Shown: piece by piece, positions 35,224 through 44,794 of the stretch
Numbering within the stretch: the first letter of the stretch is position 1
Layout of the letters: every line of letters begins with the position of its first letter
Assembly (NCBI GenBank): GCA_028293805.1
Contig: JAQGOC010000391.1
Location: 1 to 49,229, forward strand
Length of the DNA stretch: 49,229 nucleotides
Origin: Gammaproteobacteria bacterium
GTDB lineage: Bacteria > Pseudomonadota > Gammaproteobacteria > Steroidobacterales > Steroidobacteraceae
Direction of reading: 5' to 3'
Notes under the pieces: generated by a model
Database searches by the model: none
What the model saw: the letters and a program-made list of their open reading frames with translations, nothing else
Told to the model about the DNA's origin: nothing
Translations under genes and position numbers: made by a program

Positions 35224-37470
35224 ATGGAAAAAGCCTCGATTGGCCCAACAGCGTTGCAGAGCGCGGGTTCGCCCCCGGATGCGTCCGAAGCAGCAGCTGC
35301 TTCTACAAAAGACAGCGACGAACTCGAGCGCCTGCGCGCTCTCCTGGCTGCGATCGTGGTGTCTTCCGAGGACGCCATTGCGAGCAAGGGCCTGGATGGC
35401 GTGGTGACTTCCTGGAATGATGGCGCCGAGCGTCTTTTTGGCTATTCCGCCGCCGAAATGATCGGACAGCCGATCACCCGCATCATTCCGCCGGAACTGC
35501 AGTATGAGGAAGTCGAGATTCTCGCGAAGCTCCGGGCGGGCGGGCGCATTGATCGCTATGAGACCGTTCGCCTGTGCAAAAATGGCGAGCGCGTCGAGAT
35601 CTCCCTGACCGTGTCCCCGGTGCGCGACCGATCGGGCGTGGTGGTTGGCGCAGCGAAGATTGCCCATGACATTACGGCGCGCAAACGCGCCGAGCGTGCC
35701 CTTGCGGAGGAGGCGCATGCGCTGGAGACGTTGAATCGAGTCGGCAAGGCAGTGGCAGCGCAACTCGAGCTGGAGCGAATTGTCCAGATTGTCACCGACG
35801 CCGGTACTGAGCTCGCGGGTGCCGCGTTCGGGGCGTTCTTCTACAATGTCATCCGGGATTCCGACCAATCGTACTGGCTGTACACTCTGTCCGGTGTATC
35901 ACGCGAAAAGTTCGCGCAGTTTCCGATGCCGAGAGCCACTGAAGTTTTCGGCCCCACTTTTCGCGGTGAGGGCGTGGTCCGTTCCCGTGACATCCGCGCA
36001 GATCCGCGGTATGGCCTTAATACTCCTTACTCCGGCATGCCTCCCGGGCATTTGCCGGTCTGTAGCTACCTCGCGGTGCCCGTCGTTTCTCATACCGGCG
36101 AGGTCCTCGGCGGGCTGTTTTTTGGTCACCCTGAGCCCGGAATGTTCACGGAGCGTGCTGAGCGACTGGTGGTCGGGATCTCCGCGCAGGCAGCCATTGC
36201 CATCGACAACGCCCGCCTGTTCCAGACGCTTCGCGACCGTGAAGCCCAACTCAAGGAAGCGGCCGCCGAGCGTGAGCAGTTTCTGCAGTCCGAACGTGCG
36301 GCGCGTTCGGAAGCCGAGCGACTGGGCCACATGAAAGATGAATTTCTAGCCACTCTCTCCCATGAGCTGCGCACGCCGCTCAATGCGATCCAAGGGTGGA
36401 CCGCACTTCTCAGGCAGCGCGACGTTGTGCGCGAGGATCAGGAGCGGGGGTTGGAGACGATCGAGCGTAACGTTCGCGCGCAAGCGCAGATCATAGACGA
36501 CCTGCTCGATATGAGCCGCATCATCTCGGGCAAGATTCACCTTGAAGTGCAGCCATTGCAGTTACACGAGGTCATCCTCAGCGCCATCGACGTCGTGCAC
36601 CAATCCGCGCTTGCGAAGCGCATCCGCATTCACCCGCTGCTCGACTCCACCATCGGTCTCGTGCGTGGTGATCCCAATCGGCTGCAACAGGTACTGTGGA
36701 ATCTTCTCACGAACGCAGTGAAGTTCACCCCCCAGGGCGGCCGCATACAGGTCGTACTTGAACGCGTGAACTCGCATGTCGAGATCGTCGTCGAGGACAG
36801 CGGCAGCGGCATTCGGGCCGAATTTCTACCCTACGTATTCGATCGCTTCCGGCAGGCCGATCCGACGACTACGCGACGCTACGGCGGTCTGGGTCTGGGA
36901 TTGTCGATCGTGAAGAGCTTGGTTGAGCTGCATGGCGGCACGGTCCGCGTCAAGAGCCCCGGCGAAAATCAGGGCAGCACGTTCATCGTCGTGCTACCGG
37001 TGTCCCACGTTCAAAGCGAGGATGCCTCCCGGACGAGGTATCCGGCAGTGGCTGCCGATCCGCTGGAGGCGATCGAGCTTCCGCGGCTCGATGGGGCGAC
37101 CGTGCTCATCGTCGATGACGAGCCGGATGGGCGTGCTTTGATCGCTCGAATCCTTCAAGGGCGCGGTGCGCAGCCAACATGCGCGAGCACCGCAGCGGAA
37201 GCGCTGGAGTATTTGGGCCGGGAACGCTTCGATGTTCTGTTGAGCGATATAGGCATGCCCGAGATGGATGGCTACGAGCTGATGCGTAAAGTGCGCGCAC
37301 TCGATCAAGCGCGGGCGGGGCCCATACCCGCCATTGCCGTCACGGCATATGCGAGGCCGGAAGACAGGCAGCGCTCTTTGCTTGCCGGCTACCATATGCA
37401 TTTGTCCAAGCCGATCGAGGCGCGCGAGCTCGTCGCGGGAATCGCCAGCTTGCTGCGGCTCAGCCGTTAG
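35224..37470 (+). CDS. PAS-GAF hybrid sensor histidine kinase with receiver domain
   Basis: Soluble hybrid sensor kinase of 748 aa with no membrane segment. The ATG at 35224 follows a G-rich ribosome-binding site. Order of domains: PAS (about 35-160, SEDAIASKGLDGVVTSWNDG, ERLFGYSAAEMIGQP), GAF (about 175-330, TDAGTELAGAAFGAFFYNVI), short coiled coil, HisKA with phospho-acceptor H380 in SHELRTPLNAIQGW, HATPase (NLLTNAVKFTPQGG, DSGSGIRAEFLPYVFDRF, GGLGLGLSIVKSLVELHGG), and a C-terminal receiver with phospho-acceptor D675 in VLLSDIGMPEMDGYEL. All catalytic motifs look intact. The signal is cytoplasmic; no separate DNA-binding response regulator is adjacent. It may act with the sigma-like protein upstream (inference). 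Confidence 0.93.
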   Translation: MEKASIGPTALQSAGSPPDASEAAAASTKDSDELERLRALLAAIVVSSEDAIASKGLDGVVTSWNDGAERLFGYSAAEMIGQPITRIIPPELQYEEVEILAKLRAGGRIDRYETVRLCKNGERVEISLTVSPVRDRSGVVVGAAKIAHDITARKRAERALAEEAHALETLNRVGKAVAAQLELERIVQIVTDAGTELAGAAFGAFFYNVIRDSDQSYWLYTLSGVSREKFAQFPMPRATEVFGPTFRGEGVVRSRDIRADPRYGLNTPYSGMPPGHLPVCSYLAVPVVSHTGEVLGGLFFGHPEPGMFTERAERLVVGISAQAAIAIDNARLFQTLRDREAQLKEAAAEREQFLQSERAARSEAERLGHMKDEFLATLSHELRTPLNAIQGWTALLRQRDVVREDQERGLETIERNVRAQAQIIDDLLDMSRIISGKIHLEVQPLQLHEVILSAIDVVHQSALAKRIRIHPLLDSTIGLVRGDPNRLQQVLWNLLTNAVKFTPQGGRIQVVLERVNSHVEIVVEDSGSGIRAEFLPYVFDRFRQADPTTTRRYGGLGLGLSIVKSLVELHGGTVRVKSPGENQGSTFIVVLPVSHVQSEDASRTRYPAVAADPLEAIELPRLDGATVLIVDDEPDGRALIARILQGRGAQPTCASTAAEALEYLGRERFDVLLSDIGMPEMDGYELMRKVRALDQARAGPIPAIAVTAYARPEDRQRSLLAGYHMHLSKPIEARELVAGIASLLRLSR

Positions 37471-37709
37471 GCTCTCCTTACCATAATCCGTCCATTCGAT
37501 CGGTGTCTGACGCGGTGGTCCGTCACGAGCCGGCTGCCCGCGATGAGCCCGTCGTGTGTTACACCGCGGCGGGCGCAGCAAATGATAACCGCATCACAAC
37601 ATATTGACTGACTGTCAAATCGCGGGGTTCCCGCAGAACGTAAAGTGTGCGGGCTGTGCACCCGTATCAACCCCGGATCCTCCAGACTGCGCTGACAGCT
37701 GGAGGAGTT

Positions 37710-39581
37710 GTGAATTACTTCACCGCCATGCCCGCAACGATGTTCCGCGGGTTGACGACACTAGTGCGTGCAAGTGTTGCCCGATGGTCCGCCGACTCGG
37801 ACATCGCCAGCGCATTCCAGCAGTCGCCAAAGTGCACCCTCCTGGCCGACGCATTCAGCCTGCGAATCGTAGGGGCCAACGAGGCGCTGCGAAGGGCGCT
37901 CGGCTATTCGGAGAAGGAACTTCGGAACCTGTCGCTAGGGGATCTCTTCGAGCGCGAAGACGACAACGCTGCGCTCATCCAACAGCTGCGCAAGCCCGAC
38001 CCAAAGGTTCCGCTGCGTGCGCGCCAGCGTCCGAAAACGGGCAAACTGATCGAAGTGGAGATCACCGGATACCGTGTGAGGGCGACGCGGCGGCCCTTGC
38101 TTGCGTTCATTACGAACGATGTCACGCTGCGCAACAGATTCGAGGCGCGTCAGCTGGAAAAACAAGGACATCTCGATCACCTGGCGCATCATGATCAGCT
38201 GACGGGATTGCCGAATCGCCTGTTCCTGGCAGCGCATCTGCCCAACGCCGTCGAGGTGGCGCGGCGCAACGGCCAGCTTCTGGCGATTCTGTTTCTGGAC
38301 CTCGACCGGTTCAAGCACATCAATGACTCGCGCGGCCACGAAACCGGCGACAGACTTCTTCAGGCCGTTGCACAAAGGATCCGCGATACGACGCGTGAAG
38401 ATGACATGGTCGTGCGCATGGGCGGCGACGAATTCATTGTCGTACTGAAAAACGTGGCCAATCTCGAGCAGGTCGACCTGGCAGCCACGCGCATCATCGA
38501 GGCACTGTCAGGTCCCTTCGATATCGAAGGCAAATCCCTGGTGACGACGGCAAGCATCGGTGTGAGCCTCTTCCCGCGTGACGGTGCCGATATGGGTGAG
38601 TTGCTGCGACACTCCGATACCGCTATGTACCACGCCAAGGACCGCGGTCGGAACAACTGCCAGATTTTCAGCCCGATGATGGACCGGCGCCTGAAGCAAC
38701 GCATGCTCATAGAGACGCAGCTTCGCGAGGCCATGCAGACCGGTCAGCTGGGTGTTCATTATCAGCCGATCGTGGATCTTGCTTCGCAAAAAATCGTTGC
38801 GCTGGAGTCCCTGCTGCGCTGGAAGCACCCCACCTACGGCTTCGTGGCTCCGAAGCGCTTCATCGGCATCGCGGAAGAGACCGGCTTGATAGTCCCGATC
38901 GGGGAGTTCGTCCTGCAACGAGTGCTCGAGGACGCGGCCCGCTGGCGCTCCAGTGGTTGTGCATTGGTGCCGATTGCCATCAACGTTTCGGCCATACAGC
39001 TGCAGCGTTCCAACCTACCCGAGCTGATCACCCGCAGCACCCAGGCGCACGGGTTCAGTCCGACTCTGCTGCAGGTCGAGCTGACCGAGAGTACGATTTT
39101 CGAGCGGCGTGAGGGGCGCAACGGAGAGTTGAGCCAGGACGCCGTAACACATCTGCGCGAACTGGGCGTGCATATTGCCATCGATGATTTTGGCACCGGC
39201 TATTCCAGCCTGTCCTACCTGAAGCGTTGGCGGGTGGACTCTCTTAAAATCGACCGATCCTTCGTGCGCGATCTCGTGACCGACCCGAGTGACCTCGCCA
39301 TCGTAGGCGCCATTACTGCCATGGCGCGGCATCTCAATATCCCCGTCACGGCGGAGGGGATCGAGGGGTGGCAACAACTTGCGAAGCTGCGTGAGCTCGG
39401 GTGCCAGCTGGCGCAAGGTCATCTGTTCTCCAAGCCCGTCCCGGCCAGTGAATGTGTGCGCTACTTGCGGGGCGGTCATATCGATCTCATCGGTGGAGAC
39501 AGGCGGATCGATACGCTCGAGCAGAGCGGCGTGCATCCCGCGCTGCTGGATGAACTGCTGCAGGGGACGACCGGGCGATAA
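37710..39581 (+). CDS. PAS-GGDEF-EAL cyclic-di-GMP protein
   Basis: Dual-domain c-di-GMP protein of 623 aa from the GTG at 37710, which has GGAGGAG just upstream; a GTG at 37647 is in frame but has no ribosome-binding site. A PAS domain (about 35-145) is followed by GGDEF (about 160-320) with an intact GGDEF motif at 238-242 and an inhibitory RxxD site (REDD) five residues before it. The EAL domain is at about 335-585. In EAL the signature is E366-S367-L368 (ESL), but the catalytic glutamate is kept, as are NVSAIQL, VELTES, AIDDFGTGYSS, LKIDRSFV and AEGIEG. Both cyclase and phosphodiesterase activity remain possible. It is probably transcribed on its own. Confidence 0.93.
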   Translation: MNYFTAMPATMFRGLTTLVRASVARWSADSDIASAFQQSPKCTLLADAFSLRIVGANEALRRALGYSEKELRNLSLGDLFEREDDNAALIQQLRKPDPKVPLRARQRPKTGKLIEVEITGYRVRATRRPLLAFITNDVTLRNRFEARQLEKQGHLDHLAHHDQLTGLPNRLFLAAHLPNAVEVARRNGQLLAILFLDLDRFKHINDSRGHETGDRLLQAVAQRIRDTTREDDMVVRMGGDEFIVVLKNVANLEQVDLAATRIIEALSGPFDIEGKSLVTTASIGVSLFPRDGADMGELLRHSDTAMYHAKDRGRNNCQIFSPMMDRRLKQRMLIETQLREAMQTGQLGVHYQPIVDLASQKIVALESLLRWKHPTYGFVAPKRFIGIAEETGLIVPIGEFVLQRVLEDAARWRSSGCALVPIAINVSAIQLQRSNLPELITRSTQAHGFSPTLLQVELTESTIFERREGRNGELSQDAVTHLRELGVHIAIDDFGTGYSSLSYLKRWRVDSLKIDRSFVRDLVTDPSDLAIVGAITAMARHLNIPVTAEGIEGWQQLAKLRELGCQLAQGHLFSKPVPASECVRYLRGGHIDLIGGDRRIDTLEQSGVHPALLDELLQGTTGR

Positions 39582-39612
39582 AAGAATCTGCCCCGGACCG
39601 GCGGCTGACGGA

Positions 39613-39813
39613 TCAGCGGCGGAAGATCCAGGCGAGCAGCGAGATTACGGCGCTGAGGAGCAGCATCGTCGTAACCGGAAAGAAGAACTTGAAGTGAGGC
39701 CTGTCGATGACGATGTCACCCGGCAGGTGAAAAAGAGAAAGACGCTTCAGCCAGGGCCAAACGAGGCCCGCGACGATCAGCGTGGTGCCGAAAATGATGA
39801 GCAGGCGGTTCAT
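39613..39813 (-). CDS. DUF2905-family small membrane protein
   Basis: Inner-membrane protein of 66 aa with two hydrophobic helices (about 2-20 and 46-63) joined by a short polar hairpin. The wording MNRLLIIFGTTLIVAGLVWP, FHLPGDIVIDRPHFKFFFP and SLLAWIFRR matches DUF2905, in which LPGDI and FYFP-like motifs are constant. The ATG at 39813 gives exactly the family length; upstream in-frame sequence is not family-like. Function of DUF2905 is unknown. It is convergent with the c-di-GMP gene (31-nt gap). Confidence 0.9.
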   Translation of the reverse strand: MNRLLIIFGTTLIVAGLVWPWLKRLSLFHLPGDIVIDRPHFKFFFPVTTMLLLSAVISLLAWIFRR

Positions 39814-40093
39814 GGGGGCCAAGGCTACAAGATTCGCTCCGCACCTGCTTAGCGGGCATGGCTCTCCAAGAGCCTCTGGTCTGCCAACGGCTGCAGCCCT
39901 GGATCCAATCCGTTGCAGCCGCGCAATAGCGCGCCAGCACCGCAAGCCCACGCTGACTGAGGTCGGCACCGGGCCCCGTGGGAGGCATTGCGTTCGATGC
40001 CTGTCGGCCTGGGATCGCTCGCTCCACGCCAAGCGTTTGATTCCACTCACTTATTGTTTCAGGCCAGGCGACTGGAAAATTATTTTCGCTGGA

Positions 40094-40124
40094 GGGGTAA
40101 CCAATCGCGCTAAAAAGGCTCTTC
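40094..40124 (+). promoter_or_regulatory. Candidate ECF promoter before the second fecI
   Basis: GGGGTAACCAATCG (40094-40107), then ten variable bases including an A run, then GCTCTTC (40118-40124). The same two blocks with the same spacing occur at 41894-41924. Taking GTAACC as -35 and CTCTTC as -10 gives a spacer of about 17, normal for FecI-type promoters. It lies 17 nt before the sigma start, consistent with autoregulation and a very short leader. The rest of the gap from 39814 shows no gene. Confidence 0.65.
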
Positions 40125-40140
40125 ATCATCCTGGTAGGCC

Positions 40141-40674
40141 TTGATCCGAGATTTGCTTTTGGCGGTCGAAGACACTCAGACGCTCGTAGCTACCCTCGTC
40201 GCCAGTCACGGGGAGCAGCTCCGCCGGTTCCTACTCGCGCGCGTGCGCCATGCCGCGGACGTGCCCGATATCATTCAGGAGGTGTATCTGCGCATGCTGC
40301 GCGTCCCGAAAGTGGAGTCGATTCGCTCGCCGGAAGCTTATCTCTTCACGGTCGCCCAGCACGTCATTCAACAGCACACCTTGCGTCAATCGGCCATGCT
40401 GCCGTCGGTCGAGTTCGCCCGAATGCTCAACTCGCGGCAAGCCACGACCTATGCGGACCCCGCGCTGGAGGTGGATGCGCACCAGTGCCTGGAGCAGTTG
40501 CAGAGCGCGCTCGACCAGCTGTCCCCGAGGGTGCGGGCGACCTTCATGATGTCGCGACGCGACGGACTGTCATTCGATGAGATCGCCACGCGCCTGGGCA
40601 CCTCGCGCCCCATGGCCAAGAAATATCTGATGAAAGCATTGCTGCAATTCCGCCAACGACTGGAAAAGGCGTAA
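40141..40674 (+). CDS. FecI-like ECF RNA polymerase sigma factor
   Basis: ECF sigma of 177 aa. Region 2 is in LRRFLLARVRHAADVPDIIQ and VYLRMLRVPKVESIRSPEAY; region 4 in LDQLSPRVRATFMMSRRDGL and SFDEIATRLGTSRPMAKKYL. The start is a TTG at 40141 with GGTAGG just upstream; no ATG or GTG follows before region 2. It is followed by the FecR gene after 14 nt. A strongly conserved promoter-like motif lies just upstream and again before the receptor, so it likely controls both itself and the receptor. It differs clearly from the sigma at 4511, and the two loci carry different promoter motifs. Confidence 0.93.
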   Translation: MIRDLLLAVEDTQTLVATLVASHGEQLRRFLLARVRHAADVPDIIQEVYLRMLRVPKVESIRSPEAYLFTVAQHVIQQHTLRQSAMLPSVEFARMLNSRQATTYADPALEVDAHQCLEQLQSALDQLSPRVRATFMMSRRDGLSFDEIATRLGTSRPMAKKYLMKALLQFRQRLEKA

Positions 40675-40688
40675 GCAGGAGCGCTCGC

Positions 40689-41900
40689 ATGGATCCTCAC
40701 GCGCCGTCGAATTTCAACACGCAGATCTACGAAGAAGCCTGCGCGTGGTTTGTCGAGTGTCGCAGCGGCGATCTCGATGCCGCCGCCCGCGCCGAATTCG
40801 ACCGCTGGCTGCGCAAGTCCCCGGAGCACTTGAGCGCCTACGTCGAGATCGCGGCCATCTGGAACGAAGGTCCGTTGCTGGACCCGACAAACAAGTGGGA
40901 TATCGACACCCTGATACTGCAGGCAGCTCAGGATCTCGACAATGTTGTCGCGCTTCCCGGCGCCGTGCCGCCGAATGCTCTCGTCCGCGAGGCCGCATTC
41001 GAGGTACCGAGCCATGGGGCGGCGGCCCACAGATGGACAAAGAAGTGGCGACTGTCGGCGATCGCCGCATCCATCGCCGTGCTCGGTGCGATTGCAGGGA
41101 CGGTGATCTGGGAGCGGTTGCAGGTACCCACTTATGCCACGGCTCTGGGCGAGCAGCGTTCCATCGAGCTTGCGGATGGCTCCACGGTCGAGCTGAATTC
41201 CCGCTCGAAGATCAAGGTGCGCTACTCGGAAGGCGAGCGAGACGTCGAGCTGCTCGAGGGACAGGCGCTGTTCCACGTTGCCGAGAATCATGCGAGGCCC
41301 TTCGTCGTCATCGCGGAGGGCACCCGGGTGCGCGCCGTCGGGACCCAGTTCGACGTCTATAAAAAGCGCACCGGAACCCTGGTCACCGTCGTCGAAGGAC
41401 GAGTCGCAATCTTCACAGCTCCGGTGACTCCCGCACCCGGCACTCTGTTTTCAAATCCCTCTCCGGCGCAGACGCCCGCTTCCAAGGCGGTGGAGGGTGC
41501 GGTTTCTGCAGCAGCGGCAAAGCCAGTGGGCGCGACCTCAGATGTGACGGGCGGCGGCACCGGGACGATCTACCTATCCGCCGGCGAGCAGCTCACCGTC
41601 TCGGCACAGACTTCCCAGATGACCGAGCATCCGAACATCGCGGGTGCGACAGCCTGGCGACAGCGTCAGATCGTGTTCGAGTCCGCTTCGCTTACCGACG
41701 TGGCCGAGGAGTTCAACCGCTACAACGAGCGCCAGTTGATCATCGAAGACACCGGACTCTATGACTTCCATATCAGCGGCGTCTTCTCATCGACAGACCC
41801 GGACTCGCTCATCCGGTTTCTGCGCGAGCGTCCGGGGGTCCAAGTCACCGAGACCTCGTCCGAAATCCGCATCAGCAAAAATAATGCCCAGAGGGGGTAA
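40689..41900 (+). CDS. FecR-family anti-sigma/signal transducer
   Basis: FecR-like inner-membrane protein of 403 aa, start ATG at 40689 with AGGAG 8 nt upstream. A cytoplasmic FecR_N/DUF4880-type region (about 14-56: ACAWFVECRSGDLDAAARAE, LRKSPEHLSAYVEIAAIW) is followed by a transmembrane helix (about 120-140, preceded by KKW). The periplasmic FecR domain (about 150-245) contains SIELADGSTVELNSRSKI, DVELLEGQALFHVAENHARP and VRAVGTQFDVYKKRTG. An Ala/Pro/Gly-rich linker (about 250-300) precedes the C-terminal STN-like region (WRQRQIVFESASLTDVAEEF, SLIRFLRERPGVQVTE). Longer than the first FecR by about 60 aa, mostly linker. Its stop codon lies inside the promoter motif for the receptor. Confidence 0.93.
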   Translation: MDPHAPSNFNTQIYEEACAWFVECRSGDLDAAARAEFDRWLRKSPEHLSAYVEIAAIWNEGPLLDPTNKWDIDTLILQAAQDLDNVVALPGAVPPNALVREAAFEVPSHGAAAHRWTKKWRLSAIAASIAVLGAIAGTVIWERLQVPTYATALGEQRSIELADGSTVELNSRSKIKVRYSEGERDVELLEGQALFHVAENHARPFVVIAEGTRVRAVGTQFDVYKKRTGTLVTVVEGRVAIFTAPVTPAPGTLFSNPSPAQTPASKAVEGAVSAAAAKPVGATSDVTGGGTGTIYLSAGEQLTVSAQTSQMTEHPNIAGATAWRQRQIVFESASLTDVAEEFNRYNERQLIIEDTGLYDFHISGVFSSTDPDSLIRFLRERPGVQVTETSSEIRISKNNAQRG

Positions 41901-41924
41901 CCAATCGACGGCAAAACGCTCTTC
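41894..41924 (+). promoter_or_regulatory. Candidate ECF promoter of the third receptor
   Basis: Second copy of the motif found at 40094-40124: GGGGTAACCAATCG (41894-41907), ten variable bases with an A run, GCTCTTC (41918-41924). The TAA of the upstream FecR gene is part of the motif. Predicted transcription start near 41931 would leave a leader of about 60 nt before the receptor start at 41994. The same spacing as in the other copy supports a real -35/-10 pair. Confidence 0.65.
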
Positions 41925-41993
41925 TCCCGCATGAGCCCGCCGCATCGTCAGGCGACGGGCATATACAGCCTCATCAGAGGCGCGGGAGTTCTC

Positions 41994-44711
41994 ATGCGGT
42001 TGAGCGTCGTGGTTACGGCTCTGTGCCTGTCGATCGTCGGGCTCGCGGAGGCAGACAATGTTCATGCCTCCATCAGGAAAGAGACCAGCATTCCTTCGCA
42101 GGGGCTCGGTCCCGCCCTGCAGACGCTCGCCAAGGATCGCAACTTCCAGATCGTGTATGTATCGGAAGAGATCGAGCACCTGCGCACGCGGGGCGCAGTC
42201 GGGGAATTCACTTCGGAAGAGGCTATAAAGGAGTTGCTGAAGGGAACGGGCCTCGGCTTCCGGTACCTCGACGACAAGACGGTCACCATCGTACCGGTCG
42301 TGGCAACCACGGCAGACGATGGCTCGCAGCGCCCTGCGGCAGCGGTTCAAGACGGACAGGCAAAGGAGGGCAAGAGGAGTTTCCTCGACCGATTTCGCCT
42401 GGCTCAGGCGGATCAAGGAGTCGCTTCAGGCGCTGATTCCGTAGGTCTCGAGAAGAAGACGGCACAGGCCGCGGACCAACAGGCTCCCGGCTTCCTCGAG
42501 GAGATCGTGGTCACCGCGCAAAAGCGCGAGCAACGCCTGCAGGACGTGCCGCAGTCGGTCAGTGCCCTGACAGGAGATGCGCTCGACCGAATGGGCGCCC
42601 GCGATTTTCACGATATTCTGCTGTCGATTCCGGGAGTCTCCTATTCCGGCGTCGAGCCCGGTCAGAGCCACTACTCGATCCGCGGTGTGGCTACCGCCGC
42701 CTCGAGTCCGACCGTCGGCATCTATCTCGACGACATCTCGCTGGTTACGGTGTCCACGGGCTTCGCGGGCGCGGCCGACCCCGTTCTGCTCGACCTGGAA
42801 CGGGTGGAGGTGCTGAAGGGGCCGCAAGGAACCCTGTACGGCGGCAGTGCCATGGGCGGGGCGATCAAATATGTGAGCCGCCAGCCTGTAATGAACGAGA
42901 CCGGCGTCACGGCCGAAGGCGGCGTTTCGTCCACCAAATACGGCGGCCTCTCATACAATCTGACATCGGTGGTCAACCTGCCGCTCATCGCGGATGAACT
43001 CGCGGTCCGTGTGGGCGCGTCTTACCGGCTGGACTCGGGCTACGTCGACTACGTGCCCCATGCCCAGGTGCAATCGTGGGCGCAAAGCGCTACGCAGCCG
43101 CCGGCATCGTTCCAGCCAGTGACCTCTCCATCGGTAAGTACGTATGGTCGCGACGACGTCAACCAGAGAAGCACGCTTGCCATGCGTTTCTCGGCCAAAT
43201 ATGCGCCCGACCCCTCGCTGACCATCTCGCCGACGGCCAGCATCCAGCGCAGCGACAAAACCAATCCCGACCAGTTTTTTACGAACCTGCCGCACTTCGA
43301 AGCGGCATTTCGGTTCAATCAACCCACCCGCGACAACCTGAGCATCTACAGCTTGAACGCCACCAAGTCGCTGGGCAGCGTGGCGGTCACCTCGCTGACG
43401 GGCTATGTCGATCGGACGGTCGAGTGGGATCGCGACTATTCGCAGTTCATCGGCGGGCTCGTCCCCGGCCTGCTGCCGGACAACTCCTATAACACGTCGG
43501 ACACGACCTCCCGTACCTTCAGCCAGGAGCTGCGCCTGGCCTCCATCGATCCGGCAGCCACTCTGAAGTGGACGGCCGGTCTTTATTATTCGCACCAGCG
43601 GGATGAGCTGAATCAGTCCGTCGATACGGTCGGCGCCGGCAACTTCTTTGGAACGGGTACCGACATCACGTATTCAGGGGATCAACTCACCGCTACCACC
43701 CAGGAAGCCGTGTTCGGGGACCTCACCTACACGATCACTCCCCAGTGGGATGCCAGCGTTGGCCTGCGGTGGTTCGACATCAAGCAGACGATTAACGGAA
43801 TGTTCGATGGCGTGCTCAACGGTGGCCATAGCGAGGTCAATGACAAGCGCAGCACCGACGCCGGGTTCACGCCAAAAGTCGGCGTGACGTATCGGCCTTT
43901 GGACGACCACATGCTGTACGCCAGCGCCAGCAAGGGATTTCGTCCGGGTGGCCCGAACCGGTTCAATACGGACAGCCCACTGTGCGGGCCTGACTTCCAG
44001 CGCCTGGGCATCACCCGAGCGCCCGCGACTTTCGAGCCCGACAGTCTGTGGACGTACGAGATTGGCAGTAAGAACGAATTTGCCCCGGCGCACCTGGTCG
44101 TCAACGCCGCCATTTACTACACCGACTGGAAAAAGATCCAGCAGGCCGTCAATCTTCTGTCCTGTGGCTTCCAGTTCACCGGCAATGTCGGTGCGGCAAC
44201 GATCAAGGGTGCGGAGCTGTCGGCGGAGTCCGCGCTCGGCGGTGGGGTTTCGGTTGGAGGCACCGCTTCGTATGCCGACACGCGTATCACGTCGAGCGCT
44301 CCCGGAGTGTCCGCCCAAGTCGGCCAACCGGTATTGGATTCTCCGAAGTGGATGGGAAGCCTGTATGGGGACTATGAGTTCCTGCGCTCCCCGGCCTGGA
44401 TCGGGAATTTCCGGGCGGAATACCAATATCACGGCTCCAACCTGCGCAGTTTCGAATCGTTTGCGCCCGTGACCTACCCGGACGGGAGCGGCGGACAAAT
44501 TCCCGACGCGACTCAGGTTCAGCAGGCCTATCACGTGGTCAATGCGAGCTTCCGGTTCACCAATGGCACGTGGCAGTACCGGCTCTACTGCGACAATCTC
44601 ACCAACGCCGCGCCTCTTCTGGACTTCGCTCGCGGCACGTCATCCGGCGCCTCCATTGCGACCACGCTGCGGCCGCGCACGATTGGCGTGGGCGTGAAGA
44701 CTTCCTTCTAA
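41994..44711 (+). CDS. STN-domain TonB-dependent receptor (transducing)
   Basis: Outer-membrane receptor of 905 aa. I chose the ATG at 41994, which has GGGAG 6 nt upstream and starts the signal peptide (MRLSVVVTALCLSIVGLAEA). An ATG at 41931 would fall at the predicted transcription start. The STN domain is at about 35-100 (IPSQGLGPALQTLAKDRNFQ, EAIKELLKGTGLGFRYLD). After a linker with acidic and Gln-rich sequence comes the TonB box (LEEIVVTAQKREQ), the plug (IPGVSYSGVEPGQSHYSIRG, LERVEVLKGPQGTLYGGSAM) and the barrel, which ends RTIGVGVKTSF with a terminal Phe. With the FecI and FecR genes upstream it should sense its substrate and activate its own synthesis. The ligand is unknown. Confidence 0.94.
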   Translation: MRLSVVVTALCLSIVGLAEADNVHASIRKETSIPSQGLGPALQTLAKDRNFQIVYVSEEIEHLRTRGAVGEFTSEEAIKELLKGTGLGFRYLDDKTVTIVPVVATTADDGSQRPAAAVQDGQAKEGKRSFLDRFRLAQADQGVASGADSVGLEKKTAQAADQQAPGFLEEIVVTAQKREQRLQDVPQSVSALTGDALDRMGARDFHDILLSIPGVSYSGVEPGQSHYSIRGVATAASSPTVGIYLDDISLVTVSTGFAGAADPVLLDLERVEVLKGPQGTLYGGSAMGGAIKYVSRQPVMNETGVTAEGGVSSTKYGGLSYNLTSVVNLPLIADELAVRVGASYRLDSGYVDYVPHAQVQSWAQSATQPPASFQPVTSPSVSTYGRDDVNQRSTLAMRFSAKYAPDPSLTISPTASIQRSDKTNPDQFFTNLPHFEAAFRFNQPTRDNLSIYSLNATKSLGSVAVTSLTGYVDRTVEWDRDYSQFIGGLVPGLLPDNSYNTSDTTSRTFSQELRLASIDPAATLKWTAGLYYSHQRDELNQSVDTVGAGNFFGTGTDITYSGDQLTATTQEAVFGDLTYTITPQWDASVGLRWFDIKQTINGMFDGVLNGGHSEVNDKRSTDAGFTPKVGVTYRPLDDHMLYASASKGFRPGGPNRFNTDSPLCGPDFQRLGITRAPATFEPDSLWTYEIGSKNEFAPAHLVVNAAIYYTDWKKIQQAVNLLSCGFQFTGNVGAATIKGAELSAESALGGGVSVGGTASYADTRITSSAPGVSAQVGQPVLDSPKWMGSLYGDYEFLRSPAWIGNFRAEYQYHGSNLRSFESFAPVTYPDGSGGQIPDATQVQQAYHVVNASFRFTNGTWQYRLYCDNLTNAAPLLDFARGTSSGASIATTLRPRTIGVGVKTSF

Positions 44712-44794
44712 GCGCCCGATACTCAACGGTGTCAGTTTTCCACACTCGTGTCAGACGCCCCCTGAAGATCGCCCCCTGTCAATGGAGTACTCGT

